From NCBI RefSeq assembly GCF_015207375.1, contig NZ_JADEWY010000027.1:1-55573 (forward strand): a stretch of 55,573 nt of DNA, read 5' to 3'. The notes beneath the pieces were generated by a model. The model did no database searches and was not told the DNA's origin. It was given only the letters and a program-made list of their open reading frames with translations. Source of the DNA: Coleofasciculus sp. LEGE 07092 (GTDB lineage: Bacteria; Cyanobacteriota; Cyanobacteriia; Cyanobacteriales; Coleofasciculaceae). Positions 43,728 to 51,515 of the stretch are shown piece after piece. How positions within the stretch are numbered: position 1 is the stretch's first letter; every line of letters begins with the position of its first letter. Made by a program: the position numbers and the translations under genes.

Positions 43728-44596
43728 ACTTCAAACGACTCCTCGCTAAATCCCTGTCTGATTCAAACTCAAAGCAGAGTCAACAAGCCGCTACTTACAT
43801 CAGCCACATTGCATTAGTGAGGCAAGCGGCTGACGTATTGATTGAGCGCTTAGGTTCGAGGATTTTTCAACAACTCGGTCAACAGGTTCCTTCATCCATT
43901 CCCTTACTGATTTATCACAGTCGCTACCGCTATTTTGACCGAGTGGATAAGCATAAATCAGTCGTTGATTCCTTTGGATGTGAGGGTGCTGTTTTAGCGA
44001 TTACGACTCAAGTTTGTGAGATGTCCTTGGACTTGAGTGCTGATTTATTGGTAACGGCAATGGCACCTGCATCGGCTTTGATTCAACGCTTGGGCAGGTT
44101 AAATCGTAAGGTAATTACTACGTCTAAAGGTAAGGTAAAGCTAGCTTCTGGTCGGATTGGTAAAGCACTGGTTTATCCGTGGGATAATAAAAAACCTTAC
44201 GAAAAGGAGGCATTAGACACTGGACGACAGTTAGTTAAGCAGCTAGCAGGAAAGGAGATTTGCCAACAGGATTTATCCGAAATTACCGCACAAGGTTCTG
44301 CTACAGAACAAAAGCCATGTCAATCTGAATGGCTGGAAGGGTGTTGGTGTACTCGCCCGGATTTTTTAAGGGAATCGGGTTACACCATTACGGTTTTGTT
44401 GAAGGAAGATTTAGCCGATATCAAAAAAGCCGCTAACGAACGCCCAGATAAATCCTTTAAAAAAGAACGACAAGGTTGGACTGTACCGATTCGGATTATC
44501 CCTGGTTTTCAGCAGTGGCGGACAAATGGATTTTACCCAGTGGCACCACCTGACAAAGTGGAATACAGTGCGGAAACGGGGGCAAAAGAATTATGA
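43724..44596 (+). CDS. cas3: internally deleted Cas3 helicase
   Basis: About 290 residues from the ATG overlapping the cas6 stop. Residues 1-50 (MNFKRLLAKSL, TYISHIALVRQAADVLI) resemble the extreme N terminus of MYXAN-type Cas3. From about residue 58 the sequence jumps to the second helicase lobe: LLIYHSRYRYFDRVDKH, motif V (ATTQVCEMSLDLSADLLV-like, 93-110) and motif VI QRLGRLNR (121-128). The HD nuclease and Walker A/B motifs are absent. The frame is open across the join, as expected for an in-frame deletion. It cannot be a working nuclease-helicase by itself. Confidence 0.8.
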   Translation: MNFKRLLAKSLSDSNSKQSQQAATYISHIALVRQAADVLIERLGSRIFQQLGQQVPSSIPLLIYHSRYRYFDRVDKHKSVVDSFGCEGAVLAITTQVCEMSLDLSADLLVTAMAPASALIQRLGRLNRKVITTSKGKVKLASGRIGKALVYPWDNKKPYEKEALDTGRQLVKQLAGKEICQQDLSEITAQGSATEQKPCQSEWLEGCWCTRPDFLRESGYTITVLLKEDLADIKKAANERPDKSFKKERQGWTVPIRIIPGFQQWRTNGFYPVAPPDKVEYSAETGAKEL

Positions 44597-46122
44597 AGCT
44601 AACATTTAATCTGAGCAATCCGCATTTTACCTTGCTACATCGTGCGGGTTTAGCTGGATTGTGGATGAGTTTAAAGCAACTAGAAGAAGAAACACAAGTT
44701 AGCAACCGTCCCGGTCAATTGAGTTGGGAATTGACGCCCCGTGAGGTAATTATTCAGTGGAATGGTAATGATTTTGAGGTATTAGACTGGCTGTTGAAAG
44801 AGTCATTTCAGTTAGAAGATGGGCGAATTTGTCTTAGAGGATTAGACTCCAAAACCATGCCCATTCAATCTCAGTTAATCCTTCATCAAGGTATTCTGGG
44901 AACACTGTTGCAGCACAACAAGACTCACAAGTCAAGTGGAATTGTTTCTAAATCGTTCTCGATTGAACCGGAAAAACCGGAGTTTGTCGCTAAGTACAAG
45001 TCTTTAACTTGGTACGTCTACCAAGATGCCAAGAACCTCTGTGATAAGAAAGGACAATTACTAACTAAACCCGTTAAAGTGCCGGGATGGTTAAATCCTG
45101 GAACGACAGTGCGACACACTGCATTTAGTGCAGATACGAGTTTTGAAGAACCACCGGAAGCGGCATTTGTCTTGTTATTTGCGGCTGTTGCTTGCTGTTA
45201 CTATACCATCCGGTCTAAATTGCGAGACAAACGTGCTCAATATGCGTTAGTTGTGCCAGAAATTACTGACTTGGAAACTTATGCCAATTGGAGAAGAAAT
45301 CCTAAATGGCGAGAGGAGGGATATAAGGACTTCTTTGCTTCTGGTTTAGGGGATGCGGGTTTAAAGTTTTTGACCTATATTACTGAGGACGTTATTCAAT
45401 ATCGTCCTATCCAGCGCTGTCAGGTTTTAACCCTAGGTACTGTAGCATGGGCAACGCAGCAGAAAACGCGCACAGATTTGCATTTGGTTGAGTCAGGTGA
45501 GCGAATTGAAAAAAATTATAAGGTTTGTGATAATCTCTTAGGCGATCGCGTCATTGCAGGCAAAGAAAGCGCGTTTATCTCCAATAGTTTTGCCAGAGAA
45601 TTAGTGACTGAAAACTTAGCTAGAGGGAAACATTGGTATTCAGGTATTGCTGATAACGTTACTAGCAATGAATTATTTCAAAAATTAACCTACGAAAGAG
45701 GAGGACTGAATCAGATGATTCAAGAGGTTGAGTGGGATAGAGAAAGCGAAAAGTTATTTGTCAAAGCTTGTCACGAGGCGATTGGGTATAACCACAGAGA
45801 ACTTTACAAACGAGCTAAGGATAAGGGTGAAGTTCCCAATTATGAACGGGAGGATACAAAATTTAGGACAGGACTAGCAAGGTGTAAAACGGCTGTTTCG
45901 TTCCGGGAATTTATTACCGATTACTTATCGAGGGCGAGGTTTATGCCCACCCTTGAGGAAAATTGGGAACAGTTTATGGATTTAATTATGGGGGCGAAAG
46001 ATTGGAAAAAAGGACGGGATTTAGCACTGTTGGCGTTAGCTAGTTACAAGCGGAGTAATCGGAGTGAAAAGGTAGCAGCAGAGGAACCGGAAGATGAGGA
46101 TGAAATTGATTTTGGGGTTTGA
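44593..46122 (+). CDS. cas8: type I-MYXAN Cas8a1/Cmx1 large subunit
   Basis: A 509-residue protein starting KLTFNLSNPHFTLLHRAGLAGLWMSLKQLE, which fits the Cas8a1/Cmx1 (DevT-like) family in my memory, with MPIQSQLILHQGILGTLLQHNKTHK and a middle FAAVACCYYTIRSKLRDKRAQYA. It ends in an acidic tail (EEPEDEDEIDF). As large Cascade subunit it should recognise the PAM. Its ATG overlaps the cas3 stop by four bases. The frame is intact despite the defective cas3 upstream. The exact Cas8 subgroup needs a profile search. Confidence 0.75.
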   Translation: MKLTFNLSNPHFTLLHRAGLAGLWMSLKQLEEETQVSNRPGQLSWELTPREVIIQWNGNDFEVLDWLLKESFQLEDGRICLRGLDSKTMPIQSQLILHQGILGTLLQHNKTHKSSGIVSKSFSIEPEKPEFVAKYKSLTWYVYQDAKNLCDKKGQLLTKPVKVPGWLNPGTTVRHTAFSADTSFEEPPEAAFVLLFAAVACCYYTIRSKLRDKRAQYALVVPEITDLETYANWRRNPKWREEGYKDFFASGLGDAGLKFLTYITEDVIQYRPIQRCQVLTLGTVAWATQQKTRTDLHLVESGERIEKNYKVCDNLLGDRVIAGKESAFISNSFARELVTENLARGKHWYSGIADNVTSNELFQKLTYERGGLNQMIQEVEWDRESEKLFVKACHEAIGYNHRELYKRAKDKGEVPNYEREDTKFRTGLARCKTAVSFREFITDYLSRARFMPTLEENWEQFMDLIMGAKDWKKGRDLALLALASYKRSNRSEKVAAEEPEDEDEIDFGV

Positions 46123-46129
46123 ACGACAA

Positions 46130-46250
46130 CCCGCCAGTGGTTAAAACCACTGTCTCATAGCTAAAGTCGTCTTTAGACGACTGGACAACAGTTTTAGTCC
46201 ATTTTAATGAACTTGGTGCTATAAGAGCTGGGAATTTATTCCCTGGCGGG
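46130..46250. repeat. palindromic element between cas8 and cas7
   Basis: About 121 bp bounded by CCCGCCAGTGG and (inverted) CCCGCCAGGG, with an inner AAAGTCGTCTTTAGACGACT palindrome. It is the same structural module as in the elements at 31095 and 49182 but without their TTGCACC ends. It splits the cas operon between cas8 and cas7, where the other cas genes overlap. Confidence 0.65.
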
Positions 46251-46288
46251 TGAATGCTTGCATATTCATAAACGTTTGGAGGAAAACT

Positions 46289-47212
46289 ATGACATTTCAT
46301 CTGTTTGGCAATATCTTGACGGGTTACGGTACGGCTGCTAATAATCGTGGGGAGAATGAAGGCAATATAACCACTCTGCAAAAACTATTGTGGAAAGGTG
46401 AAGTTCACACAACTGTCTCGGCTGAAGCTATTCGCTGGGCGTTGCGTTACTACTGGCAGACTTCTGGCGGTGACTATCAAGTGAATCGGTGTTGGGATGA
46501 TGAAAGGAACGATAATGTACTGCAAGGGATTTTCGACGAAAACGTGTATATTGATGACGATGTACTAGGTTACATGAAAGCCGAGGGTGCTAAACAAGAA
46601 AAACAAGAAAGTGATAATGAGGAAAAAAAGAAGGGGAAGAAAGCGAAAGGGACGAATACAGCAAGGCGGGGAGTATTAGAAGTAAGTCGCGCAGTTTCGA
46701 CGACGCCCTATGCAGGGGATATTACTTTTAATTCGGCTAGTGGACAAAAGGGACGTACTTCTCTTTACGGTACTGAAGTCCATGCTACTCGCTATCAATA
46801 TGGCTTTGCGGTAACGCCCGATCGCTTGAAAGACAAATCTCGCGTTATCGCAGTTTTAGACGGGTTAGTCTCTTTGGGTGAAGTCGCGGGAAATCATGCC
46901 CGATTTCTTTATGACTTTTCTCCTGAAAGTCTAGTATTGCGTTGGACGCACGACTTCTCACCTCGGATTTTGTACTGCTTCCAAGAGGATGAAAGCGGCG
47001 ATGTTTCCCTTCCTTTATTAATCCATCGCGTGGAGGTGGGAGATATCGATCCTCAAGAACTCTGGGTTGCAGGTGCGATCGCCAAAACACCAGAAGGCGA
47101 TCGCTTAGAAGAGTTAGGCGTTAATGTGCTTGCTGGTACAAAAGTAGCACTTTCAGTCCTAAAACAAGCGATCGCCCGTGATTTGCAGTTACCGCAATTG
47201 GAGTTAGTGTAG
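46289..47212 (+). CDS. cas7: Cas7 (Cst2/DevR family) backbone protein
   Basis: A 307-residue Cas7 of the DevR/Cst2 type from the ATG at 46289, preceded by TTGGAGGA; the frame extends upstream to 46250 but into the palindromic element. Family features are GNILTGYGTAANNRGENEGN, GVLEVSRAVSTTPYAGDITFN, the T..HATRYQY segment and GLVSLGEVAGNHARFLYDF. Cas7 subunits coat the crRNA. The lysine-rich EKKKGKKAKG stretch in the thumb region is typical. Its TAG stop overlaps the GTG start of cas5 by one base. Confidence 0.85.
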   Translation: MTFHLFGNILTGYGTAANNRGENEGNITTLQKLLWKGEVHTTVSAEAIRWALRYYWQTSGGDYQVNRCWDDERNDNVLQGIFDENVYIDDDVLGYMKAEGAKQEKQESDNEEKKKGKKAKGTNTARRGVLEVSRAVSTTPYAGDITFNSASGQKGRTSLYGTEVHATRYQYGFAVTPDRLKDKSRVIAVLDGLVSLGEVAGNHARFLYDFSPESLVLRWTHDFSPRILYCFQEDESGDVSLPLLIHRVEVGDIDPQELWVAGAIAKTPEGDRLEELGVNVLAGTKVALSVLKQAIARDLQLPQLELV

Positions 47213-47844
47213 TGATTTCCCTTGAAGTTGAAGTTCCCATTGCCTGTTTTCGTGTGTCTCGCGCTAGGGAATATGCCGAAACCTATCCCGTGCCACCACC
47301 AGCCACCGTGTATGGTATGCTCTTATCGATGGTGGGAGAGTTAGACCGATATCAGCATTGCGGCGTAAAGTTAGCGATCGCTCTTTTGAGTGAACCGGAA
47401 AAGTCAACGGTAATCAGAACCTTTCGGCGATTTAAAAACAAAGAGATATTTCACCCTACCAATGCCCGACCGGATTACCAAGAGTTACTGAGTGATATTC
47501 GGTTTGTGGTGTGGGTAGCATCTGGTACGGATGCAGCACAACCAAGATTATCCGAACGATTGAGAGATGCGATCGCTAATCCAGAAACAGTTAACCGATT
47601 TGGAGGGTTAAGTCTGGGTGAAAGTCGGGATTTGATTAATGCTATCAATCTGTTGCCAGAAAACTATCACGGTGAATCGCTGCAATGGTTAGTGCAGCAG
47701 GAGGATGGACTATTAACCTTACCGTCTTGGGTGGATCACGTTGGTTCACAGGGTACTCGTTGGGCAAGATTTCAGTTACTTTCCCCTTCAGATGTGTCTG
47801 AACCTCCTGAAAATGCGTGGATAGAGATTCAATCAAGCTGTTAA
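47212..47844 (+). CDS. cas5: Cas5 (DevS-type)
   Basis: A 210-residue Cas5 RAMP starting at GTG 47212. It has the conserved N terminus VPIACFRVSRAREYAETYPVPPP-like followed by ATVYGMLLSMVGE, the Cas5 'PPPATVYGMLL' hallmark. A helical insert (about 60-150) and the end ..WIEIQSSC close it. Cas5 caps the 5' handle of the crRNA. It is the last cas gene; no cas1, cas2 or cas4 follows within the window. Confidence 0.85.
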   Translation: MISLEVEVPIACFRVSRAREYAETYPVPPPATVYGMLLSMVGELDRYQHCGVKLAIALLSEPEKSTVIRTFRRFKNKEIFHPTNARPDYQELLSDIRFVVWVASGTDAAQPRLSERLRDAIANPETVNRFGGLSLGESRDLINAINLLPENYHGESLQWLVQQEDGLLTLPSWVDHVGSQGTRWARFQLLSPSDVSEPPENAWIEIQSSC

Positions 47845-47907
47845 AAATGCAAGGATCTGTGGTTGTGAAGTCTTCTACCCCCTTGCAATTGGGTTCAATG
47901 CCTCGGC

Positions 47908-48004
47908 TTCGCTCGGCATTGAACCTGAGCGAAGCCGAAGGTTCAAATCTATACAGGGCTTGGGTTTGCTGCCTATTCAATGGGTCGAGAGATGCTTGCA
48001 AAAT
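47908..48004. repeat. 97-bp direct repeat, copy 1
   Basis: It matches 48976-49072 with a few substitutions (both start TTCGCTCGGCATTGAAC and end GATGCTTGCAAAAT-like). It is upstream of the leader in both places, so it may be the outer part of the CRISPR leader. The two copies bracket the two-repeat array and the Uma2 gene. Confidence 0.75.
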
Positions 48005-48108
48005 GCTTGGATTCCTGTCATAGTAAGGGTTGTAGCGTCTTGGATTTTGAGAAAATTACCCCGATTTGACCCCATTTTTGACGTTAGGAGACTATTGTTT
48101 AGGAGGTG

Positions 48109-48265
48109 CTTGCAAAATCTGTCAGGAGCTATTACCCTATAAGGGTTCCAGCGATCGCCGTGCTATTCCTCTGATTGCCGTAAGGCGTTGAGCACTTAAG
48201 CCTCACTTAACTAAGATTGGCTGTTTCGTGTGCTATTCCTCTGATTGCCGTAAGGCGTTGAGCAC
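48109..48265 (+). CRISPR. CRISPR mini-array: leader, two repeats, one spacer
   Basis: Leader copy 2 is 48109-48159. Two identical 36-bp repeats follow at 48160-48195 and 48230-48265, with a 34-bp spacer between (48196-48229). Repeat ends are complementary (GTGCT and AGCAC) and the centre is a GCC-GTAA-GGC hairpin. The leader-repeat order puts the array on the plus strand, same as the cas operon. Only one spacer remains. Confidence 0.85.
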
Positions 48266-48391
48266 AAATATATTCAGCATCGCTACAGTGAAAAGTTTCG
48301 AGGCTAATTTTAAGTATTAGAGAATAGGAGAATCTTCTATCAAAAATAATGTACGTTAAATTAGGCTTGAGGAATTCCCTCAAAATACCCT

Positions 48392-48952
48392 ATGCTACAG
48401 TCAAAAACTCACTTAACCGTCACAGAATTTCTGAACCAACCAGAAACAGATATCACCTATGAACTAGTCAATGGAGAAGCGATACCCAAAATGTCCCCCA
48501 AACGCTTTCATTCCAGACTCACTGGAGCGTTATATACCCTGCTAACTCAGTGGTGCCAAGAGCAAGGTGAAGTTGGGATTGAATGGGCTGTTACCCTGAC
48601 TCGCACAGAGCAAGATTGGGTGCCAGTACCCGATTTACTCTATATTTCTTATACCCGTCTCTCCCGCGATCGCGTTTTGGATGAAGCTTGCCCGATTCCA
48701 CCAGAACTAGTGATCGAAATCATCTCACCAGGACAATCCTTTGGGGATTTAGCTGAAAAAGCCGTAGATTACCTACAAGCCGGAGTATTAAGGGTGTGGG
48801 TTGTTGATAGTCACGCTAGTACAATTACCGTATTTTATCCCGATGCTCCACCTCAGACGAAACGAGGGGATGCAATGTTAACGGACACCCTTTTAGCAGG
48901 ACTCCAACTGACTCCTCAAAACATTTTCCAACAAGCAGGACTACCTGATTAA
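48392..48952 (+). CDS. Uma2 family endonuclease-like protein (DUF820)
   Basis: A 186-residue Uma2/DUF820 protein with the restriction-endonuclease-like core: TYELVNGEAIPKMSP, then WVPVPDLLYIS (PD motif), PPELVIEIISPGQS (E-x-I/K-type) and a C-terminal VWVVD. Very many cyanobacterial genomes carry expanded sets of these genes with unknown function. It lies between two CRISPR leader copies and between the 97-bp repeats, so it may have been brought in by the same rearrangement. Confidence 0.88.
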   Translation: MLQSKTHLTVTEFLNQPETDITYELVNGEAIPKMSPKRFHSRLTGALYTLLTQWCQEQGEVGIEWAVTLTRTEQDWVPVPDLLYISYTRLSRDRVLDEACPIPPELVIEIISPGQSFGDLAEKAVDYLQAGVLRVWVVDSHASTITVFYPDAPPQTKRGDAMLTDTLLAGLQLTPQNIFQQAGLPD

Positions 48953-48975
48953 CCAGTCAGTTTTTTACCTCAGAT

Positions 48976-49072
48976 TTCGCTCGGCATTGAACCTGAGCGA
49001 AGCCGAAGGTTCAAATCTATACAGGGCTTGGGTTTGCTGCCTGTTTAATTGGTTGAGAGATGCTTGCAAAAT
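48976..49072. repeat. 97-bp direct repeat, copy 2
   Basis: The partner of 47908-48004. Here it runs straight into leader copy 3 without the roughly 105-bp insertion seen after copy 1, so this is probably the less disturbed version of leader plus upstream sequence. Confidence 0.75.
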
Positions 49073-49149
49073 CTCTCAGGAGCGATTACCCCATAAGGGT
49101 TCCAGCGATCGCCGTGCTATTACCTTTGATGCCGTCAGGCGTTGAGTAC
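49063..49149 (+). CRISPR. CRISPR leader remnant 3 with single repeat
   Basis: Leader copy 3 (49063-49113) is nearly identical to copy 2. It is followed by one well-preserved 36-bp repeat (49114-49149) of the TTACCTTTGATGCCGTCAGG subtype ending GTTGAGTAC. No second repeat follows; the TTGCACC-family element starts 33 bp later. Confidence 0.75.
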
Positions 49150-49181
49150 GCAACTCCAGCGGAAATAAAAAGTCTCTTTAA

Positions 49182-49362
49182 CTGATAACTTGCACCTTTG
49201 TCGATAAGCCCGAAAATCAGCCCGGAGTTCAAACTCCGGGCTAATAGCTTAAGTCCACGCTTTGTGGACTAAAACTCTTATCCAGTCCTCTTAAGAGGAC
49301 TTTAGCTATAAGACAGTGGTTTTAACCACTGGCGAGTTGTTGCCACTGGTGCAAGATCTGAG
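49182..49362. mobile_element. MITE-like element, TTGCACC family, copy 4
   Basis: A 181-bp element with ends CTGATAACTTGCACC and (inverted) CTCAGATCTTGCACC. Inside are a perfect 10-bp hairpin GCCCGGAGTT/AACTCCGGGC (49220-49241), the AGTCCTCTTAAGAGGACT palindrome and GCCAGTGG-type module as in copy 2. It abuts the stop codon (49363-49365) of the kinase gene and may serve as its transcript end. Confidence 0.7.
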
Positions 49363-50976
49363 TTACCAAAAACCGCGCTTGCCACTAGGTAACACTGTCG
49401 CCCAATTTGTCTTCGCATGGGACAGTTGCTCCTCCGTGATTTTGGCATTTGAGAGATTAGCTCCACACAGATTTGCCCCTTTGAGATTCGCATTATTGAG
49501 ATAGGCAAAGCTGAGATCTGCGCCCCGCAAATCTGCCCCTTCCAAATCAGCATTGCTTAAATAAGCCCGACCTAAATTCGTATCTCGCAAGTTGGTACGG
49601 TTGAGGCTGGCTTGACCAAAATCAGCATTCGATAAATCCGCACCTTGGAAATTAGTTCTTGCCAATTTTGCCTGGTAAAAAATTCCTCCCGATAAGTTAG
49701 CTTTGGTCAGTTCCAATCCACTCAAATCCTGAGACGCAAAATCTCGACGACCCTTCAGATACGCCTTAAGAAGACCGTTTGCATCGAGTTTCTTCGGTTT
49801 GCTTGTTGTAAAGCTCTGGCTGTTCATTAAACCTGTAGAGGGACCTTGAGGCGTTAGACTCCGACTACGAGAACTGCCTGAGTTGTAGGAACCCGGAGTA
49901 GTGCGTTCTCGCCGCTCTCGCCGACGGCGAATGGCGGCAGCTAGCTTTTCAGTGGCAGAGGAGGGAGATGACGGAGAACTTGGCACCTCTAAGTCCGGCG
50001 AGTACAAATTGCTGCCGTTGGAGCTGGGATTAGCAGAGGTTGGCGTTGCCATACCCTTAGCTAATTGGTCGAGATAAGGCTCCAAATCTAGCGCTCTTAG
50101 AATTTCCTCTGACGACTGGTAGCGATGACGGACAGAAGCCTCCAGCATTTTTTTCAACACCTCGGCGAAATGGTCGCTGACATGGACGCACTTTCGCCAA
50201 ACCATTTCACCAGTTGACGGATTGTAATCTAAATCTTTAGGAGATTTACCCGTCAGTAAATAAATGCAAGTGACTCCCAAGGCATAAATGTCACTGGCAT
50301 AGACCGGTCGCAGTGCCATTTGTTCTGGGGGGGCAAAGCCGGGAGTGCCAATCGCAAAATTGGTTAGCGCTGTCTGATCAGAGGTACTGGTAACGGCGGC
50401 TTGGTTAACTTCATCTTTTACGGCACCGAAATCAATCAGCACCAACTTCCGGTCTTGTTCCCGCCGAATTAAGTTAGCCGGTTTAATATCTCGATGAATG
50501 ACCTCTTGGCTGTGGATGTATTGGATCAGTGGCAGGACTTCACTCAAAAATTGCTTGACTCCAGCTTCCGGCAAGGGTCCACACTGTTTGATTTCTTGTT
50601 GTAGGTTTGAGCCACAAATATACTCCTGCACCAAGTAAAAGTGGCAATGGTCTTCAAAATAATCAAGCAGCCTGGGCACTTGGGGATGATTACCAATTTT
50701 ACCCAGGGTTCTGGCTTCTCGTTCAAACAACTTCTCAGCCATTTCTAGAACCTGAGGTGCAGTTGTTGCCGGACGGAGTTGCTTGATGACACAACTCGGG
50801 TTCCCAGGAAGAGATTCATCTTGAGCTAAAAACGTAGCTCCAAATCCTCCTTGACCCAATGTTCTAAAGACACGGTAGCGATCGCGCAACAATAACGGGA
50901 AACCGCACGCCTGACAGAGATCGACGTGGGGGGGATTTTTAGGTTGAGGACAGTCAGGATTTAGGCAGTAGCTCAT
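49363..50976 (-). CDS. Ser/Thr protein kinase with zinc ribbon and pentapeptide repeats
   Basis: A 537-residue protein. An N-terminal four-cysteine zinc ribbon (Cys4, Cys9, Cys21, Cys24) is followed by a Hanks-type kinase domain (about 33-290): GQGGFG (41-46), Lys65 in VIKQL, HRD (161-163) and DFG (182-184), all intact. A Ser/Pro-rich linker with a basic RRRRERRERT patch follows, then pentapeptide repeats A(D/N)Lxx (about 405-525), a right-handed beta-helix often used for interactions. This architecture is known in cyanobacteria. The target is unknown. Confidence 0.93.
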   Translation of the reverse strand: MSYCLNPDCPQPKNPPHVDLCQACGFPLLLRDRYRVFRTLGQGGFGATFLAQDESLPGNPSCVIKQLRPATTAPQVLEMAEKLFEREARTLGKIGNHPQVPRLLDYFEDHCHFYLVQEYICGSNLQQEIKQCGPLPEAGVKQFLSEVLPLIQYIHSQEVIHRDIKPANLIRREQDRKLVLIDFGAVKDEVNQAAVTSTSDQTALTNFAIGTPGFAPPEQMALRPVYASDIYALGVTCIYLLTGKSPKDLDYNPSTGEMVWRKCVHVSDHFAEVLKKMLEASVRHRYQSSEEILRALDLEPYLDQLAKGMATPTSANPSSNGSNLYSPDLEVPSSPSSPSSATEKLAAAIRRRRERRERTTPGSYNSGSSRSRSLTPQGPSTGLMNSQSFTTSKPKKLDANGLLKAYLKGRRDFASQDLSGLELTKANLSGGIFYQAKLARTNFQGADLSNADFGQASLNRTNLRDTNLGRAYLSNADLEGADLRGADLSFAYLNNANLKGANLCGANLSNAKITEEQLSHAKTNWATVLPSGKRGFW

Positions 50977-51515
50977 TCAGCATTACCGATGGGGCGTCGT
51001 CCGTGCTGGGACTAAAGCTTTTTTACTGGAAGCACCCGGCATAATAAAACATTGGCTTAGTTTGGGAACGCACCGCCGGATGCACCCTCGCTATTGCAAG
51101 CCTTTGCAAGTATTCTTATCTATCTACAGGATATCCTACTTTTCATCTTTATTTGGGGATAGAGTAAGCAATTTTGAGCAAAAATAAGCCGATTTTGTGT
51201 GAAGTCTTGGTAAAGCTCGCCAAACTTTTCATGAAGCTTTTATGAAATTACTTTCATAAATGGGATACTTCTACGCTTTTGCTTTGATAATGCTCCCGAT
51301 TGCAAAGGGATGGGGATCAGGGAAATTACGGAGATAGCGAGAGAAACAGTATTTCAAACCCGCCCTCCTGAAGTAGAAATTGATTATTCCACATTCTATT
51401 ATTCCTGATTCCATCGAACATATCAGGAGTCTGCCCACTTTTTTTGTCAAAATCCCCAATCTTCCAAAGCTAGGGATAAAATAATCAAGCTAAGGTAGGT
51501 CAAAGCTAAGAGTTG
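50977..51515. other. 539-bp gap between divergent kinase and pheT genes
   Basis: This gap must contain promoters for both genes. It has a TTCATGAAGCTTTTATGAA and TTCATAAA cluster of near-palindromes around 51227-51260 and otherwise unassigned sequence. No tRNA or ORF with coding character is seen. Confidence 0.35.

Larger units (their letters stand above)
47845..48391. other. 547-bp gap after cas5 with leader copies and mini-array
   Basis: It contains a GGTTCAATGCC / GGCATTGAACC inverted pair (47892-47925), a 97-bp repeat (47908-48004), a partial leader copy (47995-48037), the full leader plus two-repeat array (48109-48265) and a TTGAGG-AATTC-CCTCAA hairpin (48367-48383) just before the Uma2 start. 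No gene is seen. Confidence 0.5.
48953..49362. other. 410-bp gap with third leader and repeat element
   Basis: It contains the second 97-bp repeat (48976-49072), leader copy 3 with one repeat (49063-49149) and the TTGCACC-family element (49182-49362), which runs right up to the stop codon of the kinase gene. No gene is seen. Confidence 0.5.
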
